Shown here piece after piece: positions 1 through 9,293 of a stretch of 34,357 nt of DNA; position 1 is the stretch's first letter, and every line of letters starts with the position of its first letter. The notes under the pieces were generated by a model. That model ran no database searches. It was not told the DNA's origin and was given only the letters and a program-made list of their open reading frames with translations. A program made the position numbers and the translations under genes. The stretch comes from Anaerolineae bacterium (GTDB lineage Bacteria > Chloroflexota > Anaerolineae > JAFGEY01): positions 1-34,357 of the forward strand of contig JAFGEY010000187.1 of assembly GCA_016931365.1 (NCBI GenBank), given 5' to 3'.

Positions 1-448
1 CTAAAGAGGATTCCACGCCGGTCATGTTACCCCCCGGACGTTCCGCGCTCGCCACGATGCCAGCCCCTACCGGATTGATCACGACCGCAAATACGACTGG
101 CAGATCACTTTCGGCAGTTGCCTCTTTCGTGACCAGCACAGCCGGCGTGGTAACAGACAAGATCAGATTCACCCTGGACGCAACCAGCCCTTGAACCACG
201 GTTTCAACCTGATCCCTGCTGACCGGGCCCTCGTACAAGTAAGTGACATTTTCGCCTTCCACGTAGCCGAACTTGACCATGCTACTCTTGAAACCTTCCA
301 CTAAAGGATTCAAGGAAGCAACCGTGTTGACCACACCAATAGTAAAAGTTTTTGGCTTGGCTGGCACACAAGCACTCACGAGCAGCCCAGCCACAATGGA
401 TAGGATAGCAACGATCAGGCAAAACTTGGGTCCGTTTTTACTCATCAT
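1..448 (-). CDS. ABC-type substrate-binding lipoprotein (PF04392-like), C-terminus beyond window
   Basis: This frame runs off the left edge, so only about 149 N-terminal residues are visible. They start with a lipoprotein signal peptide: a short charged N-region, a hydrophobic stretch and a lipobox ending LLVSAC. A TIGVV strand, then VEGFKSSMVKFGYVEGENV and later INPVGAGIVAS and RPGGNMTG, are the pattern of the ABC_sub_bind family (PF04392), whose members bind small ligands outside the membrane. The start is set by a strong AAGGAG ribosome binding site; two ATG codons lie in tandem at 448 and 445. It is the last visible gene of the GAF-protein run, 64 bases after the previous stop, and I see no promoter in between. 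PF04392 proteins can serve transporters or extracellular sensing; the sensor neighbours favour sensing, but that is inference. Confidence 0.85.
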   Translation of the reverse strand, partial: MMSKNGPKFCLIVAILSIVAGLLVSACVPAKPKTFTIGVVNTVASLNPLVEGFKSSMVKFGYVEGENVTYLYEGPVSRDQVETVVQGLVASRVNLILSVTTPAVLVTKEATAESDLPVVFAVVINPVGAGIVASAERPGGNMTGVESSL

Positions 449-512
449 TCTTGTCTCCTTTTCTAGCCGTTCCTGCTGACATTGACGTACAAAAGCTGCA
501 CAAAGTGATAAT

Positions 513-2195
513 CTAGTGCTTAGCATCCGGTGACGCCAATCGGACGACCAAATCCTCCAAATCCAACGCCTGCCGCATCTGCTCGGCCGCCGTGCGCAAC
601 ATCGTCTCCATATCCAGCGTCTCACGAATGCGCCCGGACACCTCGCCGATGACCCGCTCGCGCGCCGCTGTGCGCTGCGTGTCCTGGTACAAGCGCGCGC
701 TTTCCAGAGCCACACCCAACTGCTCGGTCAATGATTCCACCAGCGTGATTTCCTCCGCTGTCCACACGCTGCCTTCACCGGGCTTGGCAAAGTCAATAAC
801 CCCGATCACTTCATTTCGCACTTTGACCGGCACAGCCAGCCGCCGGGCGTCGTGTGTATCCTGAATCGTGCCGCCGGTCTGCAAGGCCGCTTTCATCTCC
901 GGCTGCCACAAGTCGCCTGCCAGGATCGTCGCTTGCTCAGTGCTGTAAAAGCCCAACGCCTGCCGCGCGCCGGTCAGGCGTTGCCACGCCTCGCCGGTTT
1001 GCGCCCCATACATCTGCCGCTCTGCCGCGATCGCCTGCCGAACTTGTTCAAGCAGCTGCGCGTTACTGAGTGCAATAGCCACCTGATCGGCCAGCGCCTG
1101 CAGTACCTGCACATCCTGGTCTGTAAATGCATCGACCTGGGCGCTTTGCACGTCCAGCACGCCGGCGACCTGATCGCCGGTTTTTAGCGGAATGACCAAT
1201 TCAGAGCGTGTATCGGGCATATCATCCACATACACATAAGCAAAATCCTGGCTAACATCTCTGGCCAGGCGGTACACGCCGCGACGCGCGACGTCGCCGA
1301 TCATCCCTTCGATGTCCACCCGTAGACGGAACCCCCGCGCCAACAACTGCTGTCCTTGACCAAATACGGCGCGCAACTCGGCCCACTCATTCAAGGCGTC
1401 TAGCACATAGATGCCCACGTGATAATGCCCAAACTGTGTGCCGATCACGTCGACCGCGTGCGCAAGCAACGTCTGCGGATCGCCCTCTGCCGCCGCCGAC
1501 TCGCGTGCTATAGCGGTTGTCGCGCGCAAATAGCTCGCGTTACGCTCCAAGTCTTGAGTGCGCTCGCGCACCAGGGTTTGCAGCTGCCCCCTTTGCGCTT
1601 CCGACTCGGCCGTGAGCCGCCGGGCGCGTTGAATAGACTCTGTCAGGTTGCGCATCGCCAGGTATAAAAGCGTGGCGGCAATCGCATAAGTCACGACATA
1701 GACCACCCAATAATTGACAGGCTGGTTAGGAGCCAATGGCGGCGGTAAAACCCCAACTACTTCACTGACAAAGGTGAGAGTCACAGCCACAATACTCATT
1801 CCCGTAAAGATTACCGCGGCGCGCCCTCCAAGCAGCAGGGCGGCGATGATAATCACCAGCGTAATAGCAATAAAACTTGTGTTGATAACGCCGCCAATGA
1901 AAAACCCCATCACAACCAACACCAACCACAACATGATCGTGGTGAGCAGCGCGGCCGCCCGCACATAACCACGGCGCATCATAAGCAGCGCGATCGTTAA
2001 TGGCAGAGTCATGCTGACAAAAACAAGGCCCATAAGCAGATAGTTTCGCAATGTCACAACAACGAGCACCGATGCTAACGTAATCGTCACGATAGTCGCC
2101 AACACAATCGTATTGGCGAGATTAGCTGCCTGGGTTTTGTCTTCGTCCCCCTCGAACACCGGCGGAGCGAGAAATTGCCCGATGCGCTTAAACAT
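513..2195 (-). CDS. Polytopic membrane GAF-domain protein, no catalytic output domain (560 aa)
   Basis: About six hydrophobic segments fill residues 25-190. A charged coiled coil containing RERTQDLE follows, then a full GAF domain at about 225-385 with the PDTRSELVIPL motif. A linker with the WQPEM motif leads to a second, shorter GAF-like domain at about 430-520 (LAVPVKVRNEVIGVI). The protein ends with the stalk shared across this gene run (RIRETLDMETMLRTA, then LVVRL). No histidine kinase, cyclase, GGDEF or receiver sequence is present. The ATG at 2195 overlaps the previous gene by 8 bases and is preceded by GAGGAGG inside that gene, which suggests translational coupling. The role is inferred: a membrane receptor that passes a signal to an unknown partner. 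Confidence 0.9.
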   Translation of the reverse strand: MFKRIGQFLAPPVFEGDEDKTQAANLANTIVLATIVTITLASVLVVVTLRNYLLMGLVFVSMTLPLTIALLMMRRGYVRAAALLTTIMLWLVLVVMGFFIGGVINTSFIAITLVIIIAALLLGGRAAVIFTGMSIVAVTLTFVSEVVGVLPPPLAPNQPVNYWVVYVVTYAIAATLLYLAMRNLTESIQRARRLTAESEAQRGQLQTLVRERTQDLERNASYLRATTAIARESAAAEGDPQTLLAHAVDVIGTQFGHYHVGIYVLDALNEWAELRAVFGQGQQLLARGFRLRVDIEGMIGDVARRGVYRLARDVSQDFAYVYVDDMPDTRSELVIPLKTGDQVAGVLDVQSAQVDAFTDQDVQVLQALADQVAIALSNAQLLEQVRQAIAAERQMYGAQTGEAWQRLTGARQALGFYSTEQATILAGDLWQPEMKAALQTGGTIQDTHDARRLAVPVKVRNEVIGVIDFAKPGEGSVWTAEEITLVESLTEQLGVALESARLYQDTQRTAARERVIGEVSGRIRETLDMETMLRTAAEQMRQALDLEDLVVRLASPDAKH

Positions 2196-5076
2196 ACCCT
2201 CGTTCCTCCTCGGCTAGGCTCTCGTCCGTATTGCCCGCGGTCTCCGGCCTCGCCAGTTGCACAGCCACGCTCTCCAGGCCCAAGGCCTGGCGCATCTCGT
2301 TGACCGCCGTCTTGAGTACGGTCTCCACATCCAACGACTCGCGCATGCGGGCCGTCACCTGCGCCGATAGCTGTTCCTGCGCCGCGCGGCGTTGGGTGTC
2401 CTGGTAGAGACGCGCGCTCTCCAAGGCCACGCCCAACTGCTCGGCCAATGACTCGACCAGTGCGTTCTCTTCTTCCGTCCAAACCTTGTCTGGCAAAGCC
2501 CGGCGCAGGTTTAGCACACCGATTACCTGATCACGCACCTTGAGCGGCACAGCCAGCACAGCCTCGTCTCCCCTCGCAACCACTGACTGTCCAGACTGCG
2601 CGGCCTGAAGCATTTCGGGCCGCCATTCGCCCTCTGCCGGCGTGACGGTGCGCTTTTCATAGCGATAGCCTGTCGCTTGCCCAGCGCGCAGCAGTTCGGC
2701 CCAGGCGCGCTGTGAAAGCTCACCATAGGCCTGGTGCGCTTGTTCAAGTGCCGATTCGCTCTCGGCGAACAGCCGCGCATTGTCCAGCGCGACGGCCACC
2801 TGGTCGGCCATAACCTGCAAAACGGTCAACGCAGCCTCATCAAAGGCATTCGGGTGATCGCTTTGCAGCGACAGCGCGCCGATGGCTTGCCCACGCGAAC
2901 GCAGCGGCAGGGCTACCTCCGAGCGGGTATCCGGCAATTCAGGCGAAACCAACCGCACCTCGTCCTTTTCGGCTTGCTGCGCGATGCGCGCCTGGGCATT
3001 GATAATACACCAGGCAATCATCGAGGAGCCGCCAGTCAGGGGTAGTTGAAAACCGCGCGCCAGGCGTGCCCGTCCGGCCTCGCCGGTTCCAGCACGCAAC
3101 ACGGCCTGCTCGCCGCTCTCATCCACCGTAAACAGGGCCACATAATACAACTCGAACCGTTCGCGGATCACCTCGACCACCTGCTGCACAAGCTGATTCG
3201 CGTCGAGGATCGAAGCCGCCGCATGCCCTACATCGGCCGAGGCCTGCAAATATCGGGAACGCTGTTCCAGGTCGGCCGTTCGCCGAGCCACACGTCCTTC
3301 CAAAGTACCGATCGAATCGCGCAACTGGGCGGTCATGCTGTTGAACGCGCGCGCCAGCGCGCCCAGTTCATCTTCACTCTCCACCGGCGCTTCCCGCGTC
3401 AAGTCGCCGGCGGTGATCGCTACCGCCGTCGAGGTCAGCGTATTCACCGGCTGAAACGCCTGGCGCATCGCAAAGGCAAGAAAAGCGGCCATCAACACGG
3501 CGCCGAGCAAGATAGCCACCGTCGAGACACTGCCAAAAGTTTGCAGACCCCCTTGGAGTTCCGACTCTTGCTGCTGCACGACAACACCCCAGCCGTTTTC
3601 CAATTGATCCACATAGGCGCGCCAACGTATCCCCTGCCCATCGGTAAAAGTCAAATAACCGGCGCCGCTTTGCCGCAAACGAACAATGGGCGGAAACTCG
3701 GTCGCGTCGACCAATTCGGGTTGAGTTACGACAGCACGATCCGAGTGCGCGACGATATTGTTGCCCTCGTCAACCACAAAGGTCTGACCGGTTTCCCCGA
3801 CTTTGCCTGCACTGACCTGATCTGAAACTTCACCCAACTCGCTGGCGATCGCGCCCACACCGATGATCTGGCCAGACGAATTCCGAATGGGGGCTCCCAT
3901 CGCCAGAGCCGGATTGCCCGTGGTCCGGCTCACAATCGCCTGCAGGGTCGTGCGACCCGACATAGCGCCGGTAAAATAAATGCGATCGCTATAGCTACGC
4001 AAATCGGCCTCATCATTGCGGGCGACATTCATTCCACTGGTATCCATTGTCATCACCAGATATGTTTGTGGATGCGCGACATCCACAGCCTGCAACGCTG
4101 GTGTTTGTTGATCCGGATCCATACTGATGATGTCCGGTAAGGAGACAAGTTCTTGCAAGGTCTGGATGTTCAGCGTCAGCCAGGTTCGGACGCCGCTCTT
4201 GAGGCCATTATTAATCAACGCAAGCTGTTTGTCGGTCACCTCATCAAGTGCATTGGAAGCCAGCGTGCTTCCCAAAAACGAGATCGCCAGCAACATCGGC
4301 ACGACAATTGCCAGCACGAGCAGAACCAACCGCACTTGCAGACGGCCGCGCTGCAAGCGCCGCTCCGAGATCATCTGCTGAAACGACGCGTAGCCATAGA
4401 GCACCACATACACCGTGCTGGCTCCCAGAGTAGCCAATGTTCCAGACATGCCTCGGAGACCGAGCTGAACCACCGTTGCCACAAGCTGCGAGCCAAAGAG
4501 CAGCCAGGCCAGCCGGCGCGTCTCGGGCGAGGCTCGCTTATCCCGCCAGGCCACGTACAATGCTACGAGGAGTGAAACCAGCGATACGACGGCGAAACTG
4601 AACATCCGGATCGGCACGGCCAGACTACCGGCGGCATATTCGCTCAATTCAACAAACCCGCCCGAATACCCCGCATCCAGTCCGGTATACCAAAGCCGCG
4701 TGCCCAGATTCACGTCCAGAAAGGTCAGCAGTCCAGGCAGAAGGATCAAGGCATACAAAGGCCACCAAAGCCAGCGCCAGCGCCCACGCATCCACGCCGG
4801 TTTGAGCAAGACGACGGTGAGCAGGAACAAGGCGATCTGAAATGGCGTCGCCGTCGCCCCCAGCCCGTAGGTCAGCGGGATGGCGTCGTCACGGGTCACG
4901 GACGGTGCCAAGATCAGGCCGATAAAAAGGGTATCCAGCGCAAAAACCAGGAACAACAGGCTCAGATGACGATTGGCCGTATTCCAGACGTTGAGCACCA
5001 ACACATACAAAGCAAGAACGAACCCGATCAGAGACAAGGCAAAACTCGAAACCCGGAGCACGAGATCAAGGCTCAT
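2188..5076 (-). CDS. Membrane receptor: 7TM-like, dCache, HAMP and two GAF domains, no kinase (962 aa)
   Basis: This is the largest of the six membrane GAF proteins and carries two sensor modules in series. Residues 1-235 contain about seven hydrophobic segments, like the 7TM N-termini of some kinases. A further membrane helix at about 245-270 is followed by a periplasmic double-Cache-like domain to about 520 (TYLVMTMDTSGMNVARND; later VGETGQTFVVDEGNNIVAHS). A membrane helix, a HAMP segment (AVAITAGDLTREAPV, DELGALARAFNSM) and a coiled coil with RVARRTADLE come next. GAF1 contains PDTRSEVALPLRSRGQAIG, and GAF2 lies after the WRPEM motif. The shared tail contains RMRESLDVETVLKTA. It begins with ATGA, overlapping the previous stop by 4 bases behind GGAGGAGGTG. 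No output domain is visible. Confidence 0.92.
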   Translation of the reverse strand: MSLDLVLRVSSFALSLIGFVLALYVLVLNVWNTANRHLSLLFLVFALDTLFIGLILAPSVTRDDAIPLTYGLGATATPFQIALFLLTVVLLKPAWMRGRWRWLWWPLYALILLPGLLTFLDVNLGTRLWYTGLDAGYSGGFVELSEYAAGSLAVPIRMFSFAVVSLVSLLVALYVAWRDKRASPETRRLAWLLFGSQLVATVVQLGLRGMSGTLATLGASTVYVVLYGYASFQQMISERRLQRGRLQVRLVLLVLAIVVPMLLAISFLGSTLASNALDEVTDKQLALINNGLKSGVRTWLTLNIQTLQELVSLPDIISMDPDQQTPALQAVDVAHPQTYLVMTMDTSGMNVARNDEADLRSYSDRIYFTGAMSGRTTLQAIVSRTTGNPALAMGAPIRNSSGQIIGVGAIASELGEVSDQVSAGKVGETGQTFVVDEGNNIVAHSDRAVVTQPELVDATEFPPIVRLRQSGAGYLTFTDGQGIRWRAYVDQLENGWGVVVQQQESELQGGLQTFGSVSTVAILLGAVLMAAFLAFAMRQAFQPVNTLTSTAVAITAGDLTREAPVESEDELGALARAFNSMTAQLRDSIGTLEGRVARRTADLEQRSRYLQASADVGHAAASILDANQLVQQVVEVIRERFELYYVALFTVDESGEQAVLRAGTGEAGRARLARGFQLPLTGGSSMIAWCIINAQARIAQQAEKDEVRLVSPELPDTRSEVALPLRSRGQAIGALSLQSDHPNAFDEAALTVLQVMADQVAVALDNARLFAESESALEQAHQAYGELSQRAWAELLRAGQATGYRYEKRTVTPAEGEWRPEMLQAAQSGQSVVARGDEAVLAVPLKVRDQVIGVLNLRRALPDKVWTEEENALVESLAEQLGVALESARLYQDTQRRAAQEQLSAQVTARMRESLDVETVLKTAVNEMRQALGLESVAVQLARPETAGNTDESLAEEERGYV

Positions 5077-6824
5077 GGGCGCACCTCCTCCGGCCGGATA
5101 ACATCAGAGATGCCGTCTCCCGTGCCCAGTCGCACCTCCACCACGTCCACATCCAGAGCCAGCCCCATCTCGCGCACAGCGGTTTGCAAAACGGCGTTGA
5201 GGTCGAGCGACTCGCGCATCCGTGCCGTGATCGCACCCGTCAACTGTTCCTGCGCCGCGCGGCGCTGCGTGTCCTGATACAGCCGCGCGCTCTCCAAAGC
5301 CACACTCAACTGATCGGCCAAAGTTTCAATCACTGACACCTGTTCCAGCGTCCACTGGTCTGCGTCTTGGCGCTTGCGCACGTTAATGACCCCGATGACT
5401 TGATCACGCACTTTGATAGGCGCCGCCAGGGCGACAGATTGCGCCTGATCAATCGCAGTCTTACCGGTCTGTACGGCCGTCCTCATTTCAGGCCGCCAGG
5501 TGTTGCCGGCTATGTCAAGACCTTGCCTGTTTCTGCGAAAGCCCAGGCTTTTCTGAGCGCCTAACAGCTTTTTCCATGCCTCTGTACTGACTTTGCTATA
5601 GAGTCGGCGCTCGGCTTCAAGGCTGGACTGAGCTTGCTCAAAAAGTCTGGCGTTGCTAATAGCCAGCGCCACTTGATCGGCCAGGATTTGTAACACGGCG
5701 GCCTCTTGGTTGCCAAAAGCTTGCGGTTGTTCGCTTTGCACATCGAGCACGCCGATGATCTGCCCGCGCGCCCGAAGCGGCAAAGCTATTTCGGAGCGTG
5801 TATCGGGCAAAGCCGCAATGCCAACATAAGCGGCATCGTCTCGCACGTCCGCTGCGACGTATGCCGCGCCGCGTCTAGCCACCAGGCCCACAATGCCCTG
5901 CTCGCCAACGCGCAAGCGCAAGCCATCCGGGAGTGATTGAGCAACCAGGGGATTGGAAGAAGCGGTCAACACGGCCCATTCGCCGCCGGGATCGAGCATA
6001 AAGATGCCGGTATGATAGAAACCAAATTGTTGATTGACTGCACTGACCACATTCGGCAATAGCGCTTGCAATTCTAACGTCGTACCCGCTTCACGCGCGA
6101 CGGCGGCGGTAGCTTCCAGGTAGCGAGACCGGCGCGCCAGTTCTTGCGTGCGTTCTTCCACGCCTCTCTCCAGGTTCGCACGCGCAGTTTCCAACTGCTG
6201 TGTCAGGCCAAGACTGCCCGCCAAAGAACTGGTGAGGCGATTAAAGATGACGTTTTGCGAGAAGGCGATCAAACTGCCAACCGTAATAAAGACAATGGCG
6301 GTGCTGATCCACGAGAACAGATTGGTGTTGCTGGCCACAAAAGCTTGTGAGTTTGTGTCAAGCGCGCCGGTCGAGCAGGCTACGCCTCCAGCGACCAGGG
6401 TCAAGGCAGACAACACCAGCATAGGGACGGCGCCTTGCCGTCCAAAGAACATCCCTGCCAGCGTAAAAGCGGCTAGCAAAAAGATGCCCTCGTCGCCGGC
6501 CAATCCAGAATTGATCAAGTTGAAAATGCCCAGGCCATAGAGCAAGAACAAGAGTGCCCCGGCCTGGAGCATATACGGCACCCGCGGCACAAATGTGATG
6601 AGGAGCAATAACACATAAGCGCCGACGTAGTATGGGATGCTCGTCCCGCCCCGCGTCGTATAGTCAGAGTACGACCCTCCAACCAAAGCCAAAAAACCCA
6701 CAATGCACAAGGCACGGAACGCGCCCCGCACCAATTGCCGTCGCCAGGCTTGAACATCCGCTTCCGAACGGCGACTGATCGTTTCAGGACTTGCCTGCAA
6801 CTCTCCGCGTGATGTGTCTGTCAT
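5073..6824 (-). CDS. Polytopic membrane GAF-domain protein, no catalytic output domain (583 aa)
   Basis: The hydrophilic N-terminus of about 30 residues is followed by five or six membrane segments to about residue 200. The coiled coil contains RGVEERTQELARR. GAF1 (about 245-400) has PDTRSEIALPLRARGQIIG and ends in LADQVALAISNARLFEQA. After a linker with WRPEM, GAF2 has APIKVRDQVIGVINVRK and LADQLSVALESARLYQDT. The terminal stalk is RMRESLDLNAVLQTA plus one short strand. It is followed by a 4-base overlap with the next gene, whose ribosome binding site lies in its last codons. The gap to the previous gene is 48 bases, with only a weak ribosome binding site before the ATG. Inferred role: sensor without intrinsic catalysis, like its neighbours. 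Confidence 0.9.
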   Translation of the reverse strand: MTDTSRGELQASPETISRRSEADVQAWRRQLVRGAFRALCIVGFLALVGGSYSDYTTRGGTSIPYYVGAYVLLLLITFVPRVPYMLQAGALLFLLYGLGIFNLINSGLAGDEGIFLLAAFTLAGMFFGRQGAVPMLVLSALTLVAGGVACSTGALDTNSQAFVASNTNLFSWISTAIVFITVGSLIAFSQNVIFNRLTSSLAGSLGLTQQLETARANLERGVEERTQELARRSRYLEATAAVAREAGTTLELQALLPNVVSAVNQQFGFYHTGIFMLDPGGEWAVLTASSNPLVAQSLPDGLRLRVGEQGIVGLVARRGAAYVAADVRDDAAYVGIAALPDTRSEIALPLRARGQIIGVLDVQSEQPQAFGNQEAAVLQILADQVALAISNARLFEQAQSSLEAERRLYSKVSTEAWKKLLGAQKSLGFRRNRQGLDIAGNTWRPEMRTAVQTGKTAIDQAQSVALAAPIKVRDQVIGVINVRKRQDADQWTLEQVSVIETLADQLSVALESARLYQDTQRRAAQEQLTGAITARMRESLDLNAVLQTAVREMGLALDVDVVEVRLGTGDGISDVIRPEEVRP

Positions 6825-6872
6825 AGTTATTCACCACCATTTTATCTGTCGGCTTGGCACCTTCGGCATACG

Positions 6873-9257
6873 CTAACTTGGCGTTGTATCCTCTTCCGTC
6901 ACCAACTGGATCACCACTTCGTCCAGGCCGAGCGCCTGGAATACCTGTTCAGTGGCGGTCTGGAGCACAGTTTCAACGTCGAGCGTCTCTCTGACGCGCG
7001 CCGTGACCTCGCCGATCAGCCGCTCGCGCGCCGCTGTGCGCTGCGTGTCCTGGTACAGGCGCGCGCTTTCCAGGGCCACACCCAACTGATCGGCCAGCGA
7101 CTGTAGCAATTGCACCTGTTCGGGCGTCCACGATCCGACATCTTTGGGCAAATGCGCGTCGATCACCGCCACCACCTGACCACGAGATAGAATAGGCACA
7201 GCCAGCGCTCTCGGATCTAGCTCACCCGCTGCGCCGCCGGCTGCTGGTTGGGCGTGCTGCACGGCCTCGATCATCTCGACATCCCAATAGTTCCCCACTG
7301 GTGCAAGTCCATTTGCATCTTCGACAAAACCCAGGTCGGGTGTCGCTGCAAGCAAAGCCTGCCAGGCCTGCTGTGACAGCTCGCCGTAGGCCCGGCGCTC
7401 CGCTTCGAGACTGTCTTGTGCCTGCCTGAACAGCCGCGCGTTGCTGATCGCCGTCGCCACCTGATCGGCCACGGTCTGCATCAGGGCAATATCGGCCTCG
7501 TCAAAGGCCGCCGCCTGCGCGCTCTGCACGGTCATCGCACCGATCACGACGCTGTCGCCAGCAGAGCCGCGCGCGCGCAGTGGCAGGGCCATCTCGGAGC
7601 GCGTGTCGGGCAGGAAAGGGTTATCGAACCGGGAAGGCGCAGCGCCCACATCCAGGGCGATCTCGGCCTCGTTGCGGCTCACACAACGCCCGATCATCGA
7701 CCCCTCACCAACGGCCAACTGCCATCCTTGAGCCATCATCTGGTGGCCTGCCTCGCCGGTGCCGGCCTGCAATACGGCAAACTCGCGGCGATCATCGACC
7801 AGAAACAGGCCTACATAGTAATAACCGAATCGCTCGCGCGCCAGTTCAACCACCTGCGGGAGCAGAACATCCAGATCGAGCACAGCCGTAGTCGCCCTGG
7901 AGACTTCGGCCGCCGTTTCCAGGTTGCGCGTGCGGTCGGCGACACGCTGTTCCAGCGTATTGACCATTCCCAGAACCTGCCCGGCCATATCCTCAAAGGC
8001 GAGGGCCAGTTCGCCTACCTCGTCTCGCCGCCGAAAGGGAACCTGTATCTGCAAATTACCGCCGGTCATCTGGCGCGCCACATCGACTAACTGCCGGATC
8101 GGCTGCGAGACCGAACGGGCCAGCACAAAAGCCAGCGCAAAGGCGATCAACAACGAAAGGCCAGCCACGCCCAATCCGGTCCAGACCACATTGCGAGCCG
8201 TTTCCAAAGCCTCTTGCTGAGATTGACGCACAAACAATATCCAGCCCAGGCTGCGAATAGCCTCGGTCTCGTCGGCGTAATCGCTCTCATACTCGCCCAA
8301 TGTGGCATAGCCGGCCAGAACTCGCTCGCCCTCGTCATCGACAAGGGCGGCCCACCCTCCGTTGGATTGCACAATGCCGGCCGCGTACCAGGATTCTGGC
8401 AACTGTTCGCCGACATGCGCTGGATTCGGGTCGGCAATGACCACACCCAACGCGTTCGCCAACGCCACATGGCCGGTTTCTCCGAACTTGAGCTTACTCA
8501 CCAGTTCCTGAATACTTTCAACGCGCAGCGTACTGCGCACAATGCCGAGCACTGTGCCATCATCGTCGCGCACAGGCAAGGCAATATCCAGCGCCGTGTA
8601 TCCCGCACTTTCGTCATATTCGGGCTGGCTGATGTAAACCGCTCCCTCCCCATTGCGATAAGCCGCTTGCCACCACCCTTCGTCGGCCTGATAATAGTCC
8701 GAAGTGCGCCCGGTAGACGCCACCAAACCGCCGTAAAGATCGGTCACAAAAATTTCGACATGATCTGGAAAAGCGTTAAAATACTCGACCAATTGCCGGG
8801 TCAGCCCATTCAAACTGGGATCGATCATCGACCGCACCATCTGGCTGCTATCCGGAGCAGCAAGCCACTGCGCATCCAGACCCAGCAACCGTTGTTCGAT
8901 CTGGGATTGAGACAGGGCACGATAGCCAGTCTGCGCCAGCAGCAAGTCCTCGCGGACACGGCGCGTCAAAGCAATGGTACGGACGATGGTGACATTTTCG
9001 GACAAAAAGTCGCCCAACTGCACCAATTGAGCGCGCGCAAGCACCTGAAACTGCTGGCTGGTCGCGTCGCGAGTGTCCGATTGAACGGTCAGCACGTTAA
9101 ATGTGGTCAAAATACCCAAAACCAGGACCAACACCAGAACAACGCCCACCAGAATACGTGCCAGGATTGGCCAGTCGGCCATGTTCAGCCACCGCCTGCG
9201 CCTGCCAAGAGGACGCGCGTTCGCCGCACTTGAATTGTTTTGAGACGATTGTGCCAT
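6873..9257 (-). CDS. dCache-HAMP-GAF-GAF transmembrane receptor, no kinase (794 aa)
   Basis: A membrane helix at about residues 32-56 is followed by a periplasmic dCache-like region to about 355 (FVTDLYGGLVASTGRTSDYY, WWQAAYRNGEGAVYISQPEY, later GETGHVALANALGVVIADPN). The second membrane helix, HAMP (QPIRQLVDVARQMTGGNLQI, DEVGELALAF) and a coiled coil with EQRVADRTRNLE come next. GAF1 contains PDTRSEMALPLRARGSAGD, a small insertion compared with its paralogues. GAF2 and the stalk RVRETLDVETVLQTA complete the protein. I chose the ATG at 9257 because GAGGAG lies 8 bases before it; the GTG at 9263 is too close to that site. The topology is that of a chemoreceptor or sensor kinase, but neither a kinase nor a methyl-accepting domain follows. 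Confidence 0.92.
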   Translation of the reverse strand: MAQSSQNNSSAANARPLGRRRRWLNMADWPILARILVGVVLVLVLVLGILTTFNVLTVQSDTRDATSQQFQVLARAQLVQLGDFLSENVTIVRTIALTRRVREDLLLAQTGYRALSQSQIEQRLLGLDAQWLAAPDSSQMVRSMIDPSLNGLTRQLVEYFNAFPDHVEIFVTDLYGGLVASTGRTSDYYQADEGWWQAAYRNGEGAVYISQPEYDESAGYTALDIALPVRDDDGTVLGIVRSTLRVESIQELVSKLKFGETGHVALANALGVVIADPNPAHVGEQLPESWYAAGIVQSNGGWAALVDDEGERVLAGYATLGEYESDYADETEAIRSLGWILFVRQSQQEALETARNVVWTGLGVAGLSLLIAFALAFVLARSVSQPIRQLVDVARQMTGGNLQIQVPFRRRDEVGELALAFEDMAGQVLGMVNTLEQRVADRTRNLETAAEVSRATTAVLDLDVLLPQVVELARERFGYYYVGLFLVDDRREFAVLQAGTGEAGHQMMAQGWQLAVGEGSMIGRCVSRNEAEIALDVGAAPSRFDNPFLPDTRSEMALPLRARGSAGDSVVIGAMTVQSAQAAAFDEADIALMQTVADQVATAISNARLFRQAQDSLEAERRAYGELSQQAWQALLAATPDLGFVEDANGLAPVGNYWDVEMIEAVQHAQPAAGGAAGELDPRALAVPILSRGQVVAVIDAHLPKDVGSWTPEQVQLLQSLADQLGVALESARLYQDTQRTAARERLIGEVTARVRETLDVETVLQTATEQVFQALGLDEVVIQLVTEEDTTPS

Positions 9258-9293
9258 CGTCACCGCTCCTCAATATCTCTATGCTGCCTCGAC

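Noticed and set aside
3046..3825. Plus-strand open frame of 259 codons, with similar ones at 7416, 8214, 10715, 16729 and 20281.
   Set aside because: All are antisense to well-supported GAF or ligase genes and lack a ribosome binding site or recognisable domain.
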